Below, in pieces: positions 34,911 through 45,212 of a stretch of 64,000 bases of DNA. The stretch lies in assembly GCF_025263265.1 (NCBI RefSeq), contig NZ_CP079869.1, positions 3,286,001-3,350,000 of the forward strand, written 5' to 3'. The position numbers and the translations under genes are program-made. Numbering within the stretch: the first letter of the stretch is position 1; the number at the start of each line of letters is the position of its first letter. Below the pieces are notes generated by a model, which worked only from the letters and a program-made list of their open reading frames with translations, did no database searches and had not been told where the DNA came from. Origin of the DNA: Mycobacterium sp. SMC-4 (GTDB lineage Bacteria > Actinomycetota > Actinomycetes > Mycobacteriales > Mycobacteriaceae).

Positions 34911-36401
34911 CTAGCACTGCAATCCGGGTGCCGGTTGCTGCAAGTCCATCAGGAAGTCGACCACCGCGGTGTCGACACAGGCGTCGCCGTTGAAGACCAC
35001 GGTGTGTTGCGAGCCGTCGAAGGTGATCAGGTTGGCGCCCAGCTGGCGGGCCAGGTCCACCCCGGACTGGTATGGGGTCGCCGGGTCACCGGTGGTGGAT
35101 ACCACCACGACCTTTCCCGGCCCGGGGGAGCTCGCTTCACCCACGATCGGCGTCGGCGGCACCGGCCACAGCGCACACACGTCGCGCGGCGCGTAGCCGG
35201 TGAATTCCCCGTACGACAGGAACGGTGCCGCCAGCCGTACCTGACGGTCGAAGTCAGCCCACACCGCGGGATCTTTCGGGAACGTCGCGTCGACGCAGCG
35301 GATCGCGGTGAACGCGTCCTGCCTGTTCTTGTACCGCCCGTTGCGGTCACGCTGCTGGTAATCATCGGCCAGCAGCAGCAGGTCTGTCGGGTCGGTGCCA
35401 CGCTGCAGACCCAACAGCCCGCTGGTCAGATACGTCCAGTACCGCGGCGAGTACAGCGCGCTGGCCGTACCGGTCAGTGCGTCCTGATAACCCAGTCCGC
35501 GCGGGTCGGGCGTGGCTGCCGGCCGGTCCACCAGCGGGTCGACGAGCTGGTGGTAGCGATCGACAAAGCTCCCCGGGTCGGTGCCCAGCGGGCAGCCCGT
35601 CGACTGCGCGCAGTCGGTGGCGTAGCGGTCGAACGCCTGCTGGAACCCGGCCTGCTGCCGCAGGCTCTTGGCCAGCGGGTCCATCGCCGGGTCGACGGCG
35701 CCGTCGAGCACCATGGCCCGGATCCGATCCGGATAGCGTGCTGCGTAGACCGCGCCGAGCTGGGTGCCGTAGGAGAATCCGAGGTAGTTGATCTGCTCGT
35801 CGCCGAGCGCGGCGCGCACCACGTCCATGTCCTGCGCCGCTGCCGCGGTTCCGACGTTGGCCAGGAACTCCGCGCCCATCCGGTCCAGACAGGACTCGGC
35901 GAACGCGGTCAGCACACGCTCGATCTGCGCCACCCCGGCCGGGCTGTAGTCGGCCATCGGCTGGGCCCGGAACGCGTCGAATTCGGCGTCGGTGCGGCAC
36001 CGCAGCGCAGGGGTGGAATGCCCGACCCCGCGCGGGTCGATACCGACCAGGTCGAAGCGCTCGAGCAGTTCGGTGTCCGCCAGCGCCGCACCCATGCCGG
36101 CGACGGTGTCGACGGCCGACGCCCCGGGTCCGCCCGGGTTGACCACGAGCGCACCGATCCGATCACCCCGGGCCGGGATTCTGATGACAGCGATTTGCGC
36201 TTGTGCGCCTTGCGGTTTGGCGTAGTCGACGGGAACGGCCACGGTTGCACACTCGGCGGTGGGCAGACGGGAGACGTCGCCGAGGAACTCAGCGCATGAT
36301 TGCCACACCGGTTGCGGCGACGCCGACGCTGTCGGACTGAGCACCGCCGCGAAAAGGGCAAGCACCACCAACAACGATCCGGCGCGAAGCATGGCTGCCA
36401 T
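34911..36401 (-). CDS. Secreted alpha/beta-hydrolase, tripeptidyl-peptidase-like (Rv2223c-like)
   Basis: This is a 496-residue exported hydrolase. An N-terminal signal peptide (MAAMLRAGSLLVVLALFAAVLSPTASA) is followed by the alpha/beta core with NPGGPGASAVD (oxyanion region), the nucleophile Ser in GFSYGTQLGAVYA, and the C-terminal Asp/His segment VVSTTGDPATPYQSG and FDGSQHTVV. Many cysteines suggest disulfides. The ATG at 36401 begins the signal peptide; a second ATG three codons on is possible. It lacks the lipobox seen in the neighbouring paralogue, so it is probably secreted rather than anchored. Confidence 0.88.
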   Translation of the reverse strand: MAAMLRAGSLLVVLALFAAVLSPTASASPQPVWQSCAEFLGDVSRLPTAECATVAVPVDYAKPQGAQAQIAVIRIPARGDRIGALVVNPGGPGASAVDTVAGMGAALADTELLERFDLVGIDPRGVGHSTPALRCRTDAEFDAFRAQPMADYSPAGVAQIERVLTAFAESCLDRMGAEFLANVGTAAAAQDMDVVRAALGDEQINYLGFSYGTQLGAVYAARYPDRIRAMVLDGAVDPAMDPLAKSLRQQAGFQQAFDRYATDCAQSTGCPLGTDPGSFVDRYHQLVDPLVDRPAATPDPRGLGYQDALTGTASALYSPRYWTYLTSGLLGLQRGTDPTDLLLLADDYQQRDRNGRYKNRQDAFTAIRCVDATFPKDPAVWADFDRQVRLAAPFLSYGEFTGYAPRDVCALWPVPPTPIVGEASSPGPGKVVVVSTTGDPATPYQSGVDLARQLGANLITFDGSQHTVVFNGDACVDTAVVDFLMDLQQPAPGLQC

Positions 36402-36480
36402 GGTTGCATGCCGCGACGCCGCGGGTCTGCCCCTGGGACGCAACGGTGACCCGGCCGTTACCGTGGCACGGTCGCGTCGG

Positions 36481-38019
36481 TCAGCAGCGGGTGCCGGCCG
36501 GCGGCAGTTCCAGGTCCACCAGGTAGCGCGTGGCGATGTCATCGACACACTTGTCACCCTGCAGCGACACGGTGTGCTGGGTGCCTTCGTAGGTCAGCAG
36601 CGTGCCGCCGAGCTGGCGGGCCAGATCGACGCCGGCCTGATATGGCGTGGCCGGGTCGTTGGTGGTGGAGATCACCAGGACCGGGGCCAGTCCGTTGACC
36701 TTGATCTCTCGCTGGTCGGTGGTGCGCGGGACCGGCCACATCGCGCACGCCGACATCGGGGCGTAGCCGGTGAACTCGCCGTAACTCATGAACGGCGCCG
36801 CGTCACGGGTGCGACGGTCCAACTCGACCAGGGTCGCCCGGTCGGTAATCGCCGGCTTGTCGACGCAGTTGACCGCCACCCGCGCGTCGGTTTTGTTGGC
36901 GTAGTGGCCTTCCCGGTCGCGGCCCATGTACAGATCGGCCAGTGCCAGCATGGTGTCGCCACGGCCGTCGCGGAGTTCGGTCAGCCCCACGGTGAGATGT
37001 CGCCACAGCGTGGGCGAGTACAGCGGCAGGATGGTGCCCACGACCGCGTCGTTGTAACTGAGGCCGCGCGGATCGCTCGTCTGTGCCGGCTCGTCGACCA
37101 GAGGCCACACCAGCGAGTGATACTCGTCGACAGCCTTGGCCGGGTCGGTTCCCAGCGGACAGTCGGCGCTCTTGGCGCAGTCGGCGGCATAGTCGTCGAA
37201 CGCCTGCTGGAACGCCGCTGCCTGCCGGACGTCGGCTTCGAGCGGGTCGGCGTTCGGGTCGATGGCGCCGTCGAGGATCATCGCGCGCACGTTCTGCGGA
37301 TAGGCCTCGGCGTAGCCGGCGCCGATTCGAGTGCCGTAGGAGTAGCCGACGTAGGTGAGCTTCTCGTCACCGAGCGCGACCCGCATCGCATCGAGATCCT
37401 TGACCACACTGGCGGTTCCGACGTTGGCCAGGAATTCCTTGCCCATCTTCTCGACGCAGCGGTCGATGAATTCCTTGGCCTTCTGCTCCATGTGGGCCAC
37501 CCCATCGGGGGTGTACTCCACCACATTGTCAGCGCGCAGCCGGTCGTTGTCGGCGTCGCTGTTGCACCACACCGCCGGCGCCGACCGTGCCACGCCACGC
37601 GGATCAAAGCCGACCAGGTCGAAACGCTCGCGCAGTTCCTCGGGCAGGCTCGCCAGGATGCCCACTGCCGCGTCGACACCGGATTCGCCGGGTCCACCCG
37701 GGTTGACCAGAAGCGAGCCGATCTTCTCACCGGTGGCCGGGAAACGGATCATCGCCAGCTGAGCCACGTCACCGTCTGGGTCCTCGGGGTTGTCCCAGTT
37801 GACCGGCACCGACAACATGGCGCACTCCGCGCCCAGCGGGATCGGGATCTGGTCGGCCGGCCCGCCGGTCGGCTCGCACAGATCCCACTGCAGCGGCGAC
37901 CCGGGCGGGGGCACCGCGATCACCGCCGCGCCCTGCACCACGTTGCTGCAGCCGGTGACCAGAGTCACCGCCGCAGCGAGGGCCAGGCCGCTGCGCGCGG
38001 CCCCGGTCTTGAGGCTCAT
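36481..38019 (-). CDS. caeA: Cell-envelope serine protease CaeA/Hip1-like lipoprotein (Rv2224c-like)
   Basis: This 512-residue lipoprotein has a signal ending in the lipobox VTGC. The nucleophile Ser is in GYSYGTRIGAGYA near residue 225 and the C-terminal Asp and His lie in STTNDPATPYQAG and YEGTQHTVS. In M. tuberculosis the orthologue cleaves GroEL2 at the cell surface and dampens host responses. It is about half identical by eye to its downstream neighbour, so the pair arose by tandem duplication, as in Rv2223c-Rv2224c. Confidence 0.9.
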   Translation of the reverse strand: MSLKTGAARSGLALAAAVTLVTGCSNVVQGAAVIAVPPPGSPLQWDLCEPTGGPADQIPIPLGAECAMLSVPVNWDNPEDPDGDVAQLAMIRFPATGEKIGSLLVNPGGPGESGVDAAVGILASLPEELRERFDLVGFDPRGVARSAPAVWCNSDADNDRLRADNVVEYTPDGVAHMEQKAKEFIDRCVEKMGKEFLANVGTASVVKDLDAMRVALGDEKLTYVGYSYGTRIGAGYAEAYPQNVRAMILDGAIDPNADPLEADVRQAAAFQQAFDDYAADCAKSADCPLGTDPAKAVDEYHSLVWPLVDEPAQTSDPRGLSYNDAVVGTILPLYSPTLWRHLTVGLTELRDGRGDTMLALADLYMGRDREGHYANKTDARVAVNCVDKPAITDRATLVELDRRTRDAAPFMSYGEFTGYAPMSACAMWPVPRTTDQREIKVNGLAPVLVISTTNDPATPYQAGVDLARQLGGTLLTYEGTQHTVSLQGDKCVDDIATRYLVDLELPPAGTRC

Positions 38020-38082
38020 GGCTCAACATGCTGCCATGTCGGCGCATCGGCGCTGGCAAGGCGTGTATTACCGGCAGCAGGT

Positions 38083-39477
38083 CTAGCGTGTCGCATCCAC
38101 CAGTTCGGCCAGCGCGGGCGCGAAATTGTCGGCCAAGCTCCACAGGTCGGGCAGCAGTTCGGGACACGAGACGATCCCGAGGTCGAGTTTGCCGTTGAGC
38201 GACATCACCGTCATGTTCAGACCGCTGCCGTGGAAGATCGGCCCCAGCGGGTACATCGCTTTGACCTCGCAGCCCAACATGTACAACGGCATCTGCGGTC
38301 CGGGCACGTTGGAGACCACCAGGTTGTGCACCGGCCGCGCACCGCCGAGCCGGCTGCTGGCGTACACCCGCATCGCGACGCCGAACACCGCGGGCGCTGC
38401 GAACTGGCTCCAGTCCTGCAGCAGGGTCGCCCCGATGGCCGAACTATGCTGTTTGGCAACAGAATTGGCGGCCGCTATGGCCGTGAGGCGTTCTGCCGGA
38501 TCCTCGATGTTGGTCTCCAGCCGGGAAAACATCCCGGACACCTGATTGCGTCCGGGACGGTCGGAGCGCTCGTGCACCGACACCGGGACCATCGCCACCA
38601 GCGAGTTGGCCGGCAATTCGCCGCGCTCGGAGAGGAACTTGCGCAGGCCGCCGGACACCACCGCCATCACGACGTCGTTGACCTTGGCCCCGAAGTGGTT
38701 CTTGACCGTCTTGACGTCCTCAAGGTCGAGTTGGGCGAAGGCGACATTGCGGTGGCTGGTGACGTTGGCGTTGAACGCGGTCTTGGGTGCGCTGAACGGC
38801 GAGGCCATGGTCAGCCCATTGCGCGCCCGTCGGATCGTGTCGACCACCGTCGACACCGTGGCCGGCACCACGTTGGCCAGCCGCAGCGGGCGGGCGGCGA
38901 ACCGCACCGCCCCGCTCAGCGCGATCTCCAGGCCGCTGGCATCGCCGGGTCCGTCGACCGGTTCCGGCGGCGGGGCGTCGGGCTCGGTGGAACACAGCTT
39001 CGACAGCAGATTGGCCCCGGTGACGCCGTCGACGCTGGCGTGGTGCACCTTTGTCATCACCGCGATCCGATCGCCCTGCCGGGCCTGCGGACCGCAGCCG
39101 AGATTCTCGATGACCCACATCTCCCACAGCGGCCGCGAGCGGTCCAGCGGTAGTGACGCGATATGGCCGCAGATTTCGGACAGTTCCACTCGCCCACCCG
39201 GCGCGGGCAGGCCGATCCGGTGCAGATGCCGGTCGACGTCGAAGTCCTTGTCCTCCACCCACACTGGATGGTCGAGGTTGAAACGGTTGTCCACCAGCTT
39301 TTCTCGGAACTCCGGCATCGCCTTGATGCGCTGGGTGAGCCCGTCGCGCAACCGGGCGAAGGTGTATCCCCCGGGCATCGTGGAGGTGTCGAGTTCCAGG
39401 ATCGAGCACACGTGCAGAGGCTGCGCCGCGGTTTCGAGATAGAGAAAGCTGGCGTCGAGCCCGCTGAGCCGTTGCAT
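38083..39477 (-). CDS. Wax ester synthase/diacylglycerol acyltransferase (WS/DGAT)
   Basis: This 464-residue acyl-CoA-dependent acyltransferase makes triacylglycerol or wax esters. The active-site motif HHxxxDG is present as HHASVDG (His145, His146, Asp150, Gly151), with the second conserved segment [16 protein letters not shown] near residue 260 and [13 protein letters not shown] near residue 385. I chose the ATG at 39477 ([16 protein letters not shown]), the family's usual start, which has a TACGAT −10 7 nt upstream. It is divergent from panB. No counterpart lies at this place in M. tuberculosis as far as I recall. Confidence 0.9.
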   Translation of the reverse strand: MQRLSGLDASFLYLETAAQPLHVCSILELDTSTMPGGYTFARLRDGLTQRIKAMPEFREKLVDNRFNLDHPVWVEDKDFDVDRHLHRIGLPAPGGRVELSEICGHIASLPLDRSRPLWEMWVIENLGCGPQARQGDRIAVMTKVHHASVDGVTGANLLSKLCSTEPDAPPPEPVDGPGDASGLEIALSGAVRFAARPLRLANVVPATVSTVVDTIRRARNGLTMASPFSAPKTAFNANVTSHRNVAFAQLDLEDVKTVKNHFGAKVNDVVMAVVSGGLRKFLSERGELPANSLVAMVPVSVHERSDRPGRNQVSGMFSRLETNIEDPAERLTAIAAANSVAKQHSSAIGATLLQDWSQFAAPAVFGVAMRVYASSRLGGARPVHNLVVSNVPGPQMPLYMLGCEVKAMYPLGPIFHGSGLNMTVMSLNGKLDLGIVSCPELLPDLWSLADNFAPALAELVDATR

Positions 39478-39484
39478 GCCGCCG

Positions 39485-39490
39485 ATCGTA
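39485..39490 (-). promoter_or_regulatory. −10 element of the WS/DGAT gene (leaderless)
   Basis: TACGAT on the minus strand ends 7 nt before the ATG at 39477, which argues against the longer open frame starting at 39522. Confidence 0.6.
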
Positions 39491-39637
39491 TTCTGCGCGG
39501 GAACAGGTGTGAGCAAATCCACTCAACACGGCTTTCACCCGGCGGCGCCGCGGTGGCAGACTGGTGGACTGTCAGCGAACCCGGGGACCCACAGTGGCCA
39601 CGAGGATTCGAACGACCGACCCGATGAGGGGACAACG

Positions 39638-40477
39638 ATGTCCGAGCACACCGTCTATGGAGCCGCTTCGACGCCCAAGCCGCGCGTCAAGGTGCGCACC
39701 CACCATTTGCACAAGTGGAAAGCAGAGGGCCACAAGTGGGCCATGCTGACCGCCTACGACTACTCCTCGGCCGCGATCTTCGACGACGCGCAGATCCCGG
39801 TGTTGCTGGTCGGCGACTCCGCGGCCAACGTCGTCTACGGCTACGACACCACCGTGCCGGTCACCGTCGACGAGCTCATCCCGCTGGTCCGCGGCGTGGT
39901 CCGGGGCGCCCCGCACGCACTCGTGGTCGCCGATCTGCCGTTCGGCAGCTATGAGGGTGGCTCGGCCCAGGCGCTGGCCACCGCGACTCGGTTTCTCAAG
40001 GAAGCCGGCGCGCACGCGGTGAAGCTCGAAGGCGGTGAACGCGTCGCCGATCAGATCGCGACGCTCAGCGCGGCCGGCATCCCGGTGATGGCGCACATCG
40101 GCTTCACCCCGCAGAGCGTCAACGGTCTCGGTGGTTTCCGGGTGCAGGGCCGCGGCGACGCCGCCGAGCAGACCATCCACGACGCGATCGCCGTGCAGGA
40201 AGCGGGTGCGTTCGCGGTGGTGATGGAGATGGTGCCCGCCGAACTGGCCACCCAGATCACCGGCAAGCTGACGATCCCGACCGTAGGGATCGGGGCGGGC
40301 CCCAACTGCGACGCACAGGTGCTGGTGTGGCAGGACATGGCCGGTCTGACCAACGGCAAGACCGCGAAGTTCGTCAAGCGCTTCGGCGCGGTCGGTGACG
40401 AACTGCGCCGCGCGGCCGTGCAGTACGCCGACGAGGTCGCCAGCGGTGCGTTCCCGGCCGAGGAGCACTCCTTTTAG
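39638..40477 (+). CDS. panB: 3-methyl-2-oxobutanoate hydroxymethyltransferase (PanB)
   Basis: This 279-residue TIM-barrel enzyme makes ketopantoate in pantothenate synthesis. Motifs are [41 protein letters not shown] and [21 protein letters not shown]. The ATG at 39638 (MSEHTVYG) has GAGGGG about 7 nt upstream. The stop lies in a TTTTAGG direct repeat shared with the convergent gene. It matches Rv2225. Confidence 0.96.
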   Translation: MSEHTVYGAASTPKPRVKVRTHHLHKWKAEGHKWAMLTAYDYSSAAIFDDAQIPVLLVGDSAANVVYGYDTTVPVTVDELIPLVRGVVRGAPHALVVADLPFGSYEGGSAQALATATRFLKEAGAHAVKLEGGERVADQIATLSAAGIPVMAHIGFTPQSVNGLGGFRVQGRGDAAEQTIHDAIAVQEAGAFAVVMEMVPAELATQITGKLTIPTVGIGAGPNCDAQVLVWQDMAGLTNGKTAKFVKRFGAVGDELRRAAVQYADEVASGAFPAEEHSF

Positions 40478-40480
40478 GTT

Positions 40481-41260
40481 TTAGGCAAACGCCGCGGGCC
40501 GCTTGGCCAGGAAAGCGTCGACCCCTTCGCGTCCATCGGCGGACTCGGCGCGCTGCGCGATGAGCCGGGATTCGAGCTCCATCTGCTGTTCGAGGCCGTT
40601 GCCGTAGGTGTCCAGCAGCAGCGTCTTGACCCCGCCGTTGGATCCGGCGCAGGTGGCGGCCATCTGCTCGGCGAGTTCGTCGGTGCGCGCGCTGAGCGCG
40701 TCGGCGGCGACCACCTCGGTAACCAGGCCCCAGTCGGCGGCGTCCTGCGCGGACAGGGTGCGGTTGGTCAGCATCAGCTGCTTGGTCTTGGCGATGCCGA
40801 TCAGCCGCGGCAGATAGTACGAGGCGCTGCCGTCGGGGCTCAGCCCGACCCTGGTGTAGGCCATCGTGAAGGACGCCGATTCGGCGGCCAGCACCAGGTC
40901 GGCGGTGACCGCCAGCGAGAACCCCGCCCCGGCGGCGGTCCCGTTGACCGCGGTGATCACGACGGCGTCCATCCGGGCGAACGACGAGATCGCCCGGTGC
41001 AGGTCATCGGCGACTCCCTTGACGTGGGCGCCGCGACTCTCGGCCGATGCGAAATCCTTCAGATCGCCGCCGGCGCAGAAGAACCGCCCCGCGCCGGTGA
41101 TCACCACCACCTTGGTGGCCGGGCTGTCGCAGCGGGCCGCCGCCGCAGCCAGTTCCCGAGTCATCGTGGCGTTCATGCCGTTCGCGGCCTCGGGCCGGTT
41201 CAGCGTGATCCGGACGATCGCGCCGGTCTTCTCGAAGCTCAGGGTCTGGTAGTCGCTCAC
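40481..41260 (-). CDS. Enoyl-CoA hydratase/isomerase family protein
   Basis: This is a 259-residue crotonase-fold protein. The two oxyanion-hole segments are CAGGDLKDFA near residue 62 and GTAAGAGFSLAV near residue 105; the Glu usually used for hydration is not obvious (position held by LSPDGSASYYLPRLIG), as in isomerase-like members, so the exact reaction is open. The GTG is preceded by a TAGGGT −10 at 41267–41272. It follows the acyl-AMP ligase gene by 12 nt. Confidence 0.88.
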   Translation of the reverse strand: MSDYQTLSFEKTGAIVRITLNRPEAANGMNATMTRELAAAAARCDSPATKVVVITGAGRFFCAGGDLKDFASAESRGAHVKGVADDLHRAISSFARMDAVVITAVNGTAAGAGFSLAVTADLVLAAESASFTMAYTRVGLSPDGSASYYLPRLIGIAKTKQLMLTNRTLSAQDAADWGLVTEVVAADALSARTDELAEQMAATCAGSNGGVKTLLLDTYGNGLEQQMELESRLIAQRAESADGREGVDAFLAKRPAAFA

Positions 41261-41266
41261 AGAGCG

Positions 41267-41272
41267 ACCCTA
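41267..41272 (-). promoter_or_regulatory. −10 element of the enoyl-CoA hydratase gene (leaderless)
   Basis: TAGGGT on the minus strand lies 6 nt before the GTG at 41260, just after the stop of the upstream fadD gene. Both co-transcription and independent transcription are possible. Confidence 0.5.
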
Positions 41273-43054
41273 TTACAGCGTGCCGTCCAGATATCTGGCC
41301 CGGCAGGCCCGACGTGCGAGCTTGCCGCTGGTGGTGCGTGGAATGGTTCCTGCGGCAACCAGTTTGACCTCGGCGATGGGCAACGCGTGCTTTCGCGACA
41401 CCGCCGCCCGAATCGCCTCGACGACGGGCCCGGCCTCGACACGGCCGGCCCCGGCCGCCCGTTCGGCGACGATGACCAGCGCCTCGCCGGTGGCGCCGGG
41501 CGCCGAGAATGCCGCCACGAAGCCGGTCCGCACGGCCGCGGAGGCCTGCGCGACGGTCGCCTCGATGTCCTGCGGGTAGTGGTTGCGTCCGTCGACGATC
41601 ACCATGTCCTTGATGCGGCCGGTGATGTGCAGTTGACCGTCGATGTACACACCGAGGTCGCCGGTGCGTAACCAGTGCGCGCCTTCTGCGCACCCCTGCG
41701 CGTGGCTGCCCGCCGGTAGCCGCGTCTGCAGTTTGTTGACGAAGGTGAGCTCGGTTTCGTGGCGGCGTCCCCAGTAGCCGGATCCGATGTTGTCGCCGTG
41801 CAACCAGATCTCCCCGACCCGGCCGTCGGGAAGCTCGGCCTCGGTGTCGGGTTCGACGATGACCGCCCACTGGCTGCGCGCGACGTGACCGCAGGACACC
41901 TGAGCCACCGCGTCGGGATGGTCGGCCTCGACGCGCACGGCCCGCCCGGCATTGAGTTCGTGGCGGTCCAGGTGCACCGCTGTCGGCGCGGTATCGGCTG
42001 CGGTGGTGGACACGAACAGCGTCGCCTCGGCCATCCCGTAGGACGGCTTGATCGCGGTGGACCGCAGTCCATACGGCGCGAACGCATCGATGAACTTCTC
42101 GACTGACGCCATGCTGACCGGTTCTGAACCGTTGATCAGGCCGGCGACGTTGCTCAGGTCGAGGTGCTCACCTGCCGGCGGCCGGCCCCGCGAGGCGGCC
42201 AGTTCGAAGGCGAAGTTGGGCGCTGCGGCGAACATCGGCTTGTCGGTGGCGCCGAGCTCGCGGATCCACCGGTACGGGCGACGGACGAACGCCACCGGAG
42301 ACATCAGGGTGATCTGCCCACCCGTCAGCGCCGGGAACATGATCATCAGCAGGCCCATGTCGTGGAACAACGGCAGCCAGCTGACGCTGCGGATGTCCCA
42401 GTCCAAGCCCACCGACATGATCATCTGCACGACGTTCGTGCAGGCCGACCGGTGGGTGATCTGCACACCCGCCGGGGTTCGGGTGGATCCCGAGGTGTAC
42501 TGCAGGTAGGCGATTGCATCGGTGTCGAGCGGGACCGGATGAAAGCCGGCGCCGACGGAGTCGGGGACCGCGTCGACGGCGATCATGCGGGGCCGGCGAT
42601 CCCGGGGCAGCGTGCGCAGGAACTCGCCGACGGCCTTCGCCGCGGAGGTGGTCGTCAGCACCACCGTCGGGAGTGCATCCCGCAGTACCGCTTCGAGCCG
42701 CTCGGCGTGCCCGGGCAGTTCCGGGGCGAACAGCGGCACCGCGATGGTTCCGGCATGGATTGCGGCGAAGAACGCCACCACGTAGTCGACGCCTTGGGGC
42801 GCCAGAATCGCCACGCGGTCACCGGCGCGGGTGAGGTGCTGTAGCCGACCTCCGATGGCGCGAAGCCGCGTCCCCAGCGCCGACCAGGTCAGGTCCACGG
42901 AGCGGTCGTGGTCGAAATCGAGATAACGGTAGGCCGGTTGATCACCGAACAACTCGACGTTGCGGTCGAGGAACGAGGTCAGTGTGACGCCCGCCGGGAT
43001 CGCGATATCGCCATGGCGGTCGAGGTAATCCTCAAGCCTCATCTCTGGACTCAT
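41273..43054 (-). CDS. Fatty-acyl-AMP ligase (FAAL/FadD family)
   Basis: This is a 593-residue adenylate-forming enzyme. The ATP motif is YLQYTSGSTRTPAGVQITH, SYGMAEATLFVS is the A5 motif, LRTGDLGVYIDGQLHITGRIKDMVIVDGRNHYPQDIE is the A7–A8 region, and the catalytic Lys is in TTSGKLARR. The A8 context and the VPLFAPELPGHAERLEAVL segment resemble FAALs, which activate fatty acids for polyketide synthases rather than making acyl-CoA. No PKS or acyl carrier is adjacent. The ATG at 43054 has TAGAAT 6 nt upstream. Confidence 0.88.
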   Translation of the reverse strand: MSPEMRLEDYLDRHGDIAIPAGVTLTSFLDRNVELFGDQPAYRYLDFDHDRSVDLTWSALGTRLRAIGGRLQHLTRAGDRVAILAPQGVDYVVAFFAAIHAGTIAVPLFAPELPGHAERLEAVLRDALPTVVLTTTSAAKAVGEFLRTLPRDRRPRMIAVDAVPDSVGAGFHPVPLDTDAIAYLQYTSGSTRTPAGVQITHRSACTNVVQMIMSVGLDWDIRSVSWLPLFHDMGLLMIMFPALTGGQITLMSPVAFVRRPYRWIRELGATDKPMFAAAPNFAFELAASRGRPPAGEHLDLSNVAGLINGSEPVSMASVEKFIDAFAPYGLRSTAIKPSYGMAEATLFVSTTAADTAPTAVHLDRHELNAGRAVRVEADHPDAVAQVSCGHVARSQWAVIVEPDTEAELPDGRVGEIWLHGDNIGSGYWGRRHETELTFVNKLQTRLPAGSHAQGCAEGAHWLRTGDLGVYIDGQLHITGRIKDMVIVDGRNHYPQDIEATVAQASAAVRTGFVAAFSAPGATGEALVIVAERAAGAGRVEAGPVVEAIRAAVSRKHALPIAEVKLVAAGTIPRTTSGKLARRACRARYLDGTL

Positions 43055-43060
43055 AAGAGC

Positions 43061-43066
43061 ATTCTA
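43061..43066 (-). promoter_or_regulatory. −10 element of the FAAL gene (leaderless)
   Basis: TAGAAT, close to the sigma-A consensus, lies 6 nt before the ATG at 43054 on the minus strand. Confidence 0.6.
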
Positions 43067-43187
43067 AGAGCGGCCTTTACGAAATGCCGGTAAGGGGCGG
43101 CTCTCGGCAGCGGCGAGTCCTGTTTCGTGGGTTCGCATTCACCCCGCTATGGCAGGCTGGTGATCTTTCCGCCCGCGCGACACGAAG

Positions 43188-44726
43188 GTGACCATGGCCC
43201 CCGATCCGACCAAAACGTCCAGGTACATCGAGACGGAACGCAAGTTCGAGGTCGTCGAGAACACCGTGGCACCCTCATTCGCCGGTCTGTCGGCGGTGGC
43301 GCGGGTCGAGCGATCGCTGTCACAGTCACTCGACGCTGTCTACTTCGACACACCCGCCCGAGATCTGTCCCGGCACCGGATCACGTTGCGCCGCCGCACC
43401 GGCGGGACCGACGCCGGCTGGCACGTCAAGCTGCCGGCCGGCCCGGACAGTCGCACCGAGGTGCGTGCACCACTGGAAGACGATTCCGATGAGGCTGCCG
43501 ACCGGGACCACACCCCCATCGTCCCGGAAGGTATCCGCGATGTTGTGCTGGCGATCGTGCGGGACAAGACGCTGACGCCGGTGGCGCGTATCAGCACCGT
43601 GCGCACCGTGGAGACGCTTTACGGTATCGACGGTGCTCAGCTTGCAGAGTTCTGCGACGACGAGGTCAGTGCCAGCGCCGAGGGCGGCGAGGAGGTGCGC
43701 TGGCGCGAATGGGAACTGGAACTGGCGCCGGGCGCGGACCCGGACCTGTTCGACCGCTTGACCAATCGTCTCGTCGACGCCGGGGCACAGCCGGCAGGCC
43801 ATGGCTCCAAGCTGGCCCGGGTGCTTTCGGCCGAACCAGCTGCCGAGCAAACCCCCGCCCCCGCCGATCCCTTGCATCGGGCCATCGCCGGTCACGTGAC
43901 CGAGTTGCTGGAATGGGACCGCGCCGTGCGTGCCGACGTCGAGGACTCCGTCCACCAGATGCGGGTGACCGTCCGCAAGATTCGCAGCCTGCTGCAGTCG
44001 TCGGAGGGCAGTTTCGGCATCACCGATGACGACTGGGTGCTCGACGAACTGCGTGAGCTCGGCGCGGTGCTCGGGATCGCCCGCGACGCCGAAGTGCTCG
44101 CCGAGCGTTATCAACGCGCCCTTGACGCACTTCCGGCCGACGAGGTGCGCGGTCCCATCCACGCGCGCCTGGTCGAAGGAGCGCAGAAGCGATACCTGAC
44201 CGGCTGGAAACGGTCGCTCACGGCCATGCGTTCACCGCGTTACTTCCGACTGCTCGACGCACTCGAGGCGCTGGCGGTCACCGAACCTGGGTCGGTCGGC
44301 CCACAAGCCGGAAAGACCGAAGATCAGGTCGAGTCGGCCTATCGCCGGGTCCGCAAGGCCGTCAAAGCGGCTCGGGCAGCGGCCGAAGGCGCCGAGGTCG
44401 ACGGGCCCGAGGCCGACGAGGCCCTGCACCGAATCCGCAAGCGCGCCAAACGTCTGCGCTACACCGCGGCGGCCACCGACAGCACCAAGGTCGCCGACCG
44501 CGCCAAGACCGTCCAGTCGCTGCTCGGCGATCACCAGGACAGCGTGGTCAGCCGCGCCCACTTGATTCGACAAGCCGAGTTGGCCCACGCCGCCGGCGAG
44601 GACACGTTCACCTACGGCCTGCTCTATCAACAGGAACGCGACTTGGCGCACCGCTGCGAAGACCAGCTCGACGCCGCCCTGAAGGGTCTCGACAAGGCGG
44701 TCGCCAAAGCCACGAAGGGCGGATGA
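43188..44726 (+). CDS. CYTH and CHAD domain-containing protein (Rv2226-like)
   Basis: This 512-residue protein has an N-terminal CYTH domain (about residues 10–205) with the metal-triphosphate motif ETERKFEV, and a C-terminal CHAD domain (about residues 225–500) rich in conserved His, Arg and Lys (VHQMRVTVRKIRSLL, LHRIRKRAKRLRY). CYTH domains are triphosphate tunnel enzymes such as inorganic triphosphatases, and CHAD domains bind polyphosphate, so a role in polyphosphate metabolism is likely. GTG at 43188 or ATG at 43194 could start it. Its stop abuts the 3' end of rnpB. Confidence 0.9.
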   Translation: MTMAPDPTKTSRYIETERKFEVVENTVAPSFAGLSAVARVERSLSQSLDAVYFDTPARDLSRHRITLRRRTGGTDAGWHVKLPAGPDSRTEVRAPLEDDSDEAADRDHTPIVPEGIRDVVLAIVRDKTLTPVARISTVRTVETLYGIDGAQLAEFCDDEVSASAEGGEEVRWREWELELAPGADPDLFDRLTNRLVDAGAQPAGHGSKLARVLSAEPAAEQTPAPADPLHRAIAGHVTELLEWDRAVRADVEDSVHQMRVTVRKIRSLLQSSEGSFGITDDDWVLDELRELGAVLGIARDAEVLAERYQRALDALPADEVRGPIHARLVEGAQKRYLTGWKRSLTAMRSPRYFRLLDALEALAVTEPGSVGPQAGKTEDQVESAYRRVRKAVKAARAAAEGAEVDGPEADEALHRIRKRAKRLRYTAAATDSTKVADRAKTVQSLLGDHQDSVVSRAHLIRQAELAHAAGEDTFTYGLLYQQERDLAHRCEDQLDAALKGLDKAVAKATKGG

Positions 44727-45161
<435 letters not shown>

Positions 45162-45212
45162 GTTAACAAGGTAGCCGGTCAAGGTTGATTTCGGGTAACG
45201 AATGCGACGCTC

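Noticed and set aside
36259..39153. A 964-codon plus-strand open frame
   Set aside because: It spans three real minus-strand genes in antisense and contains no recognisable domain.
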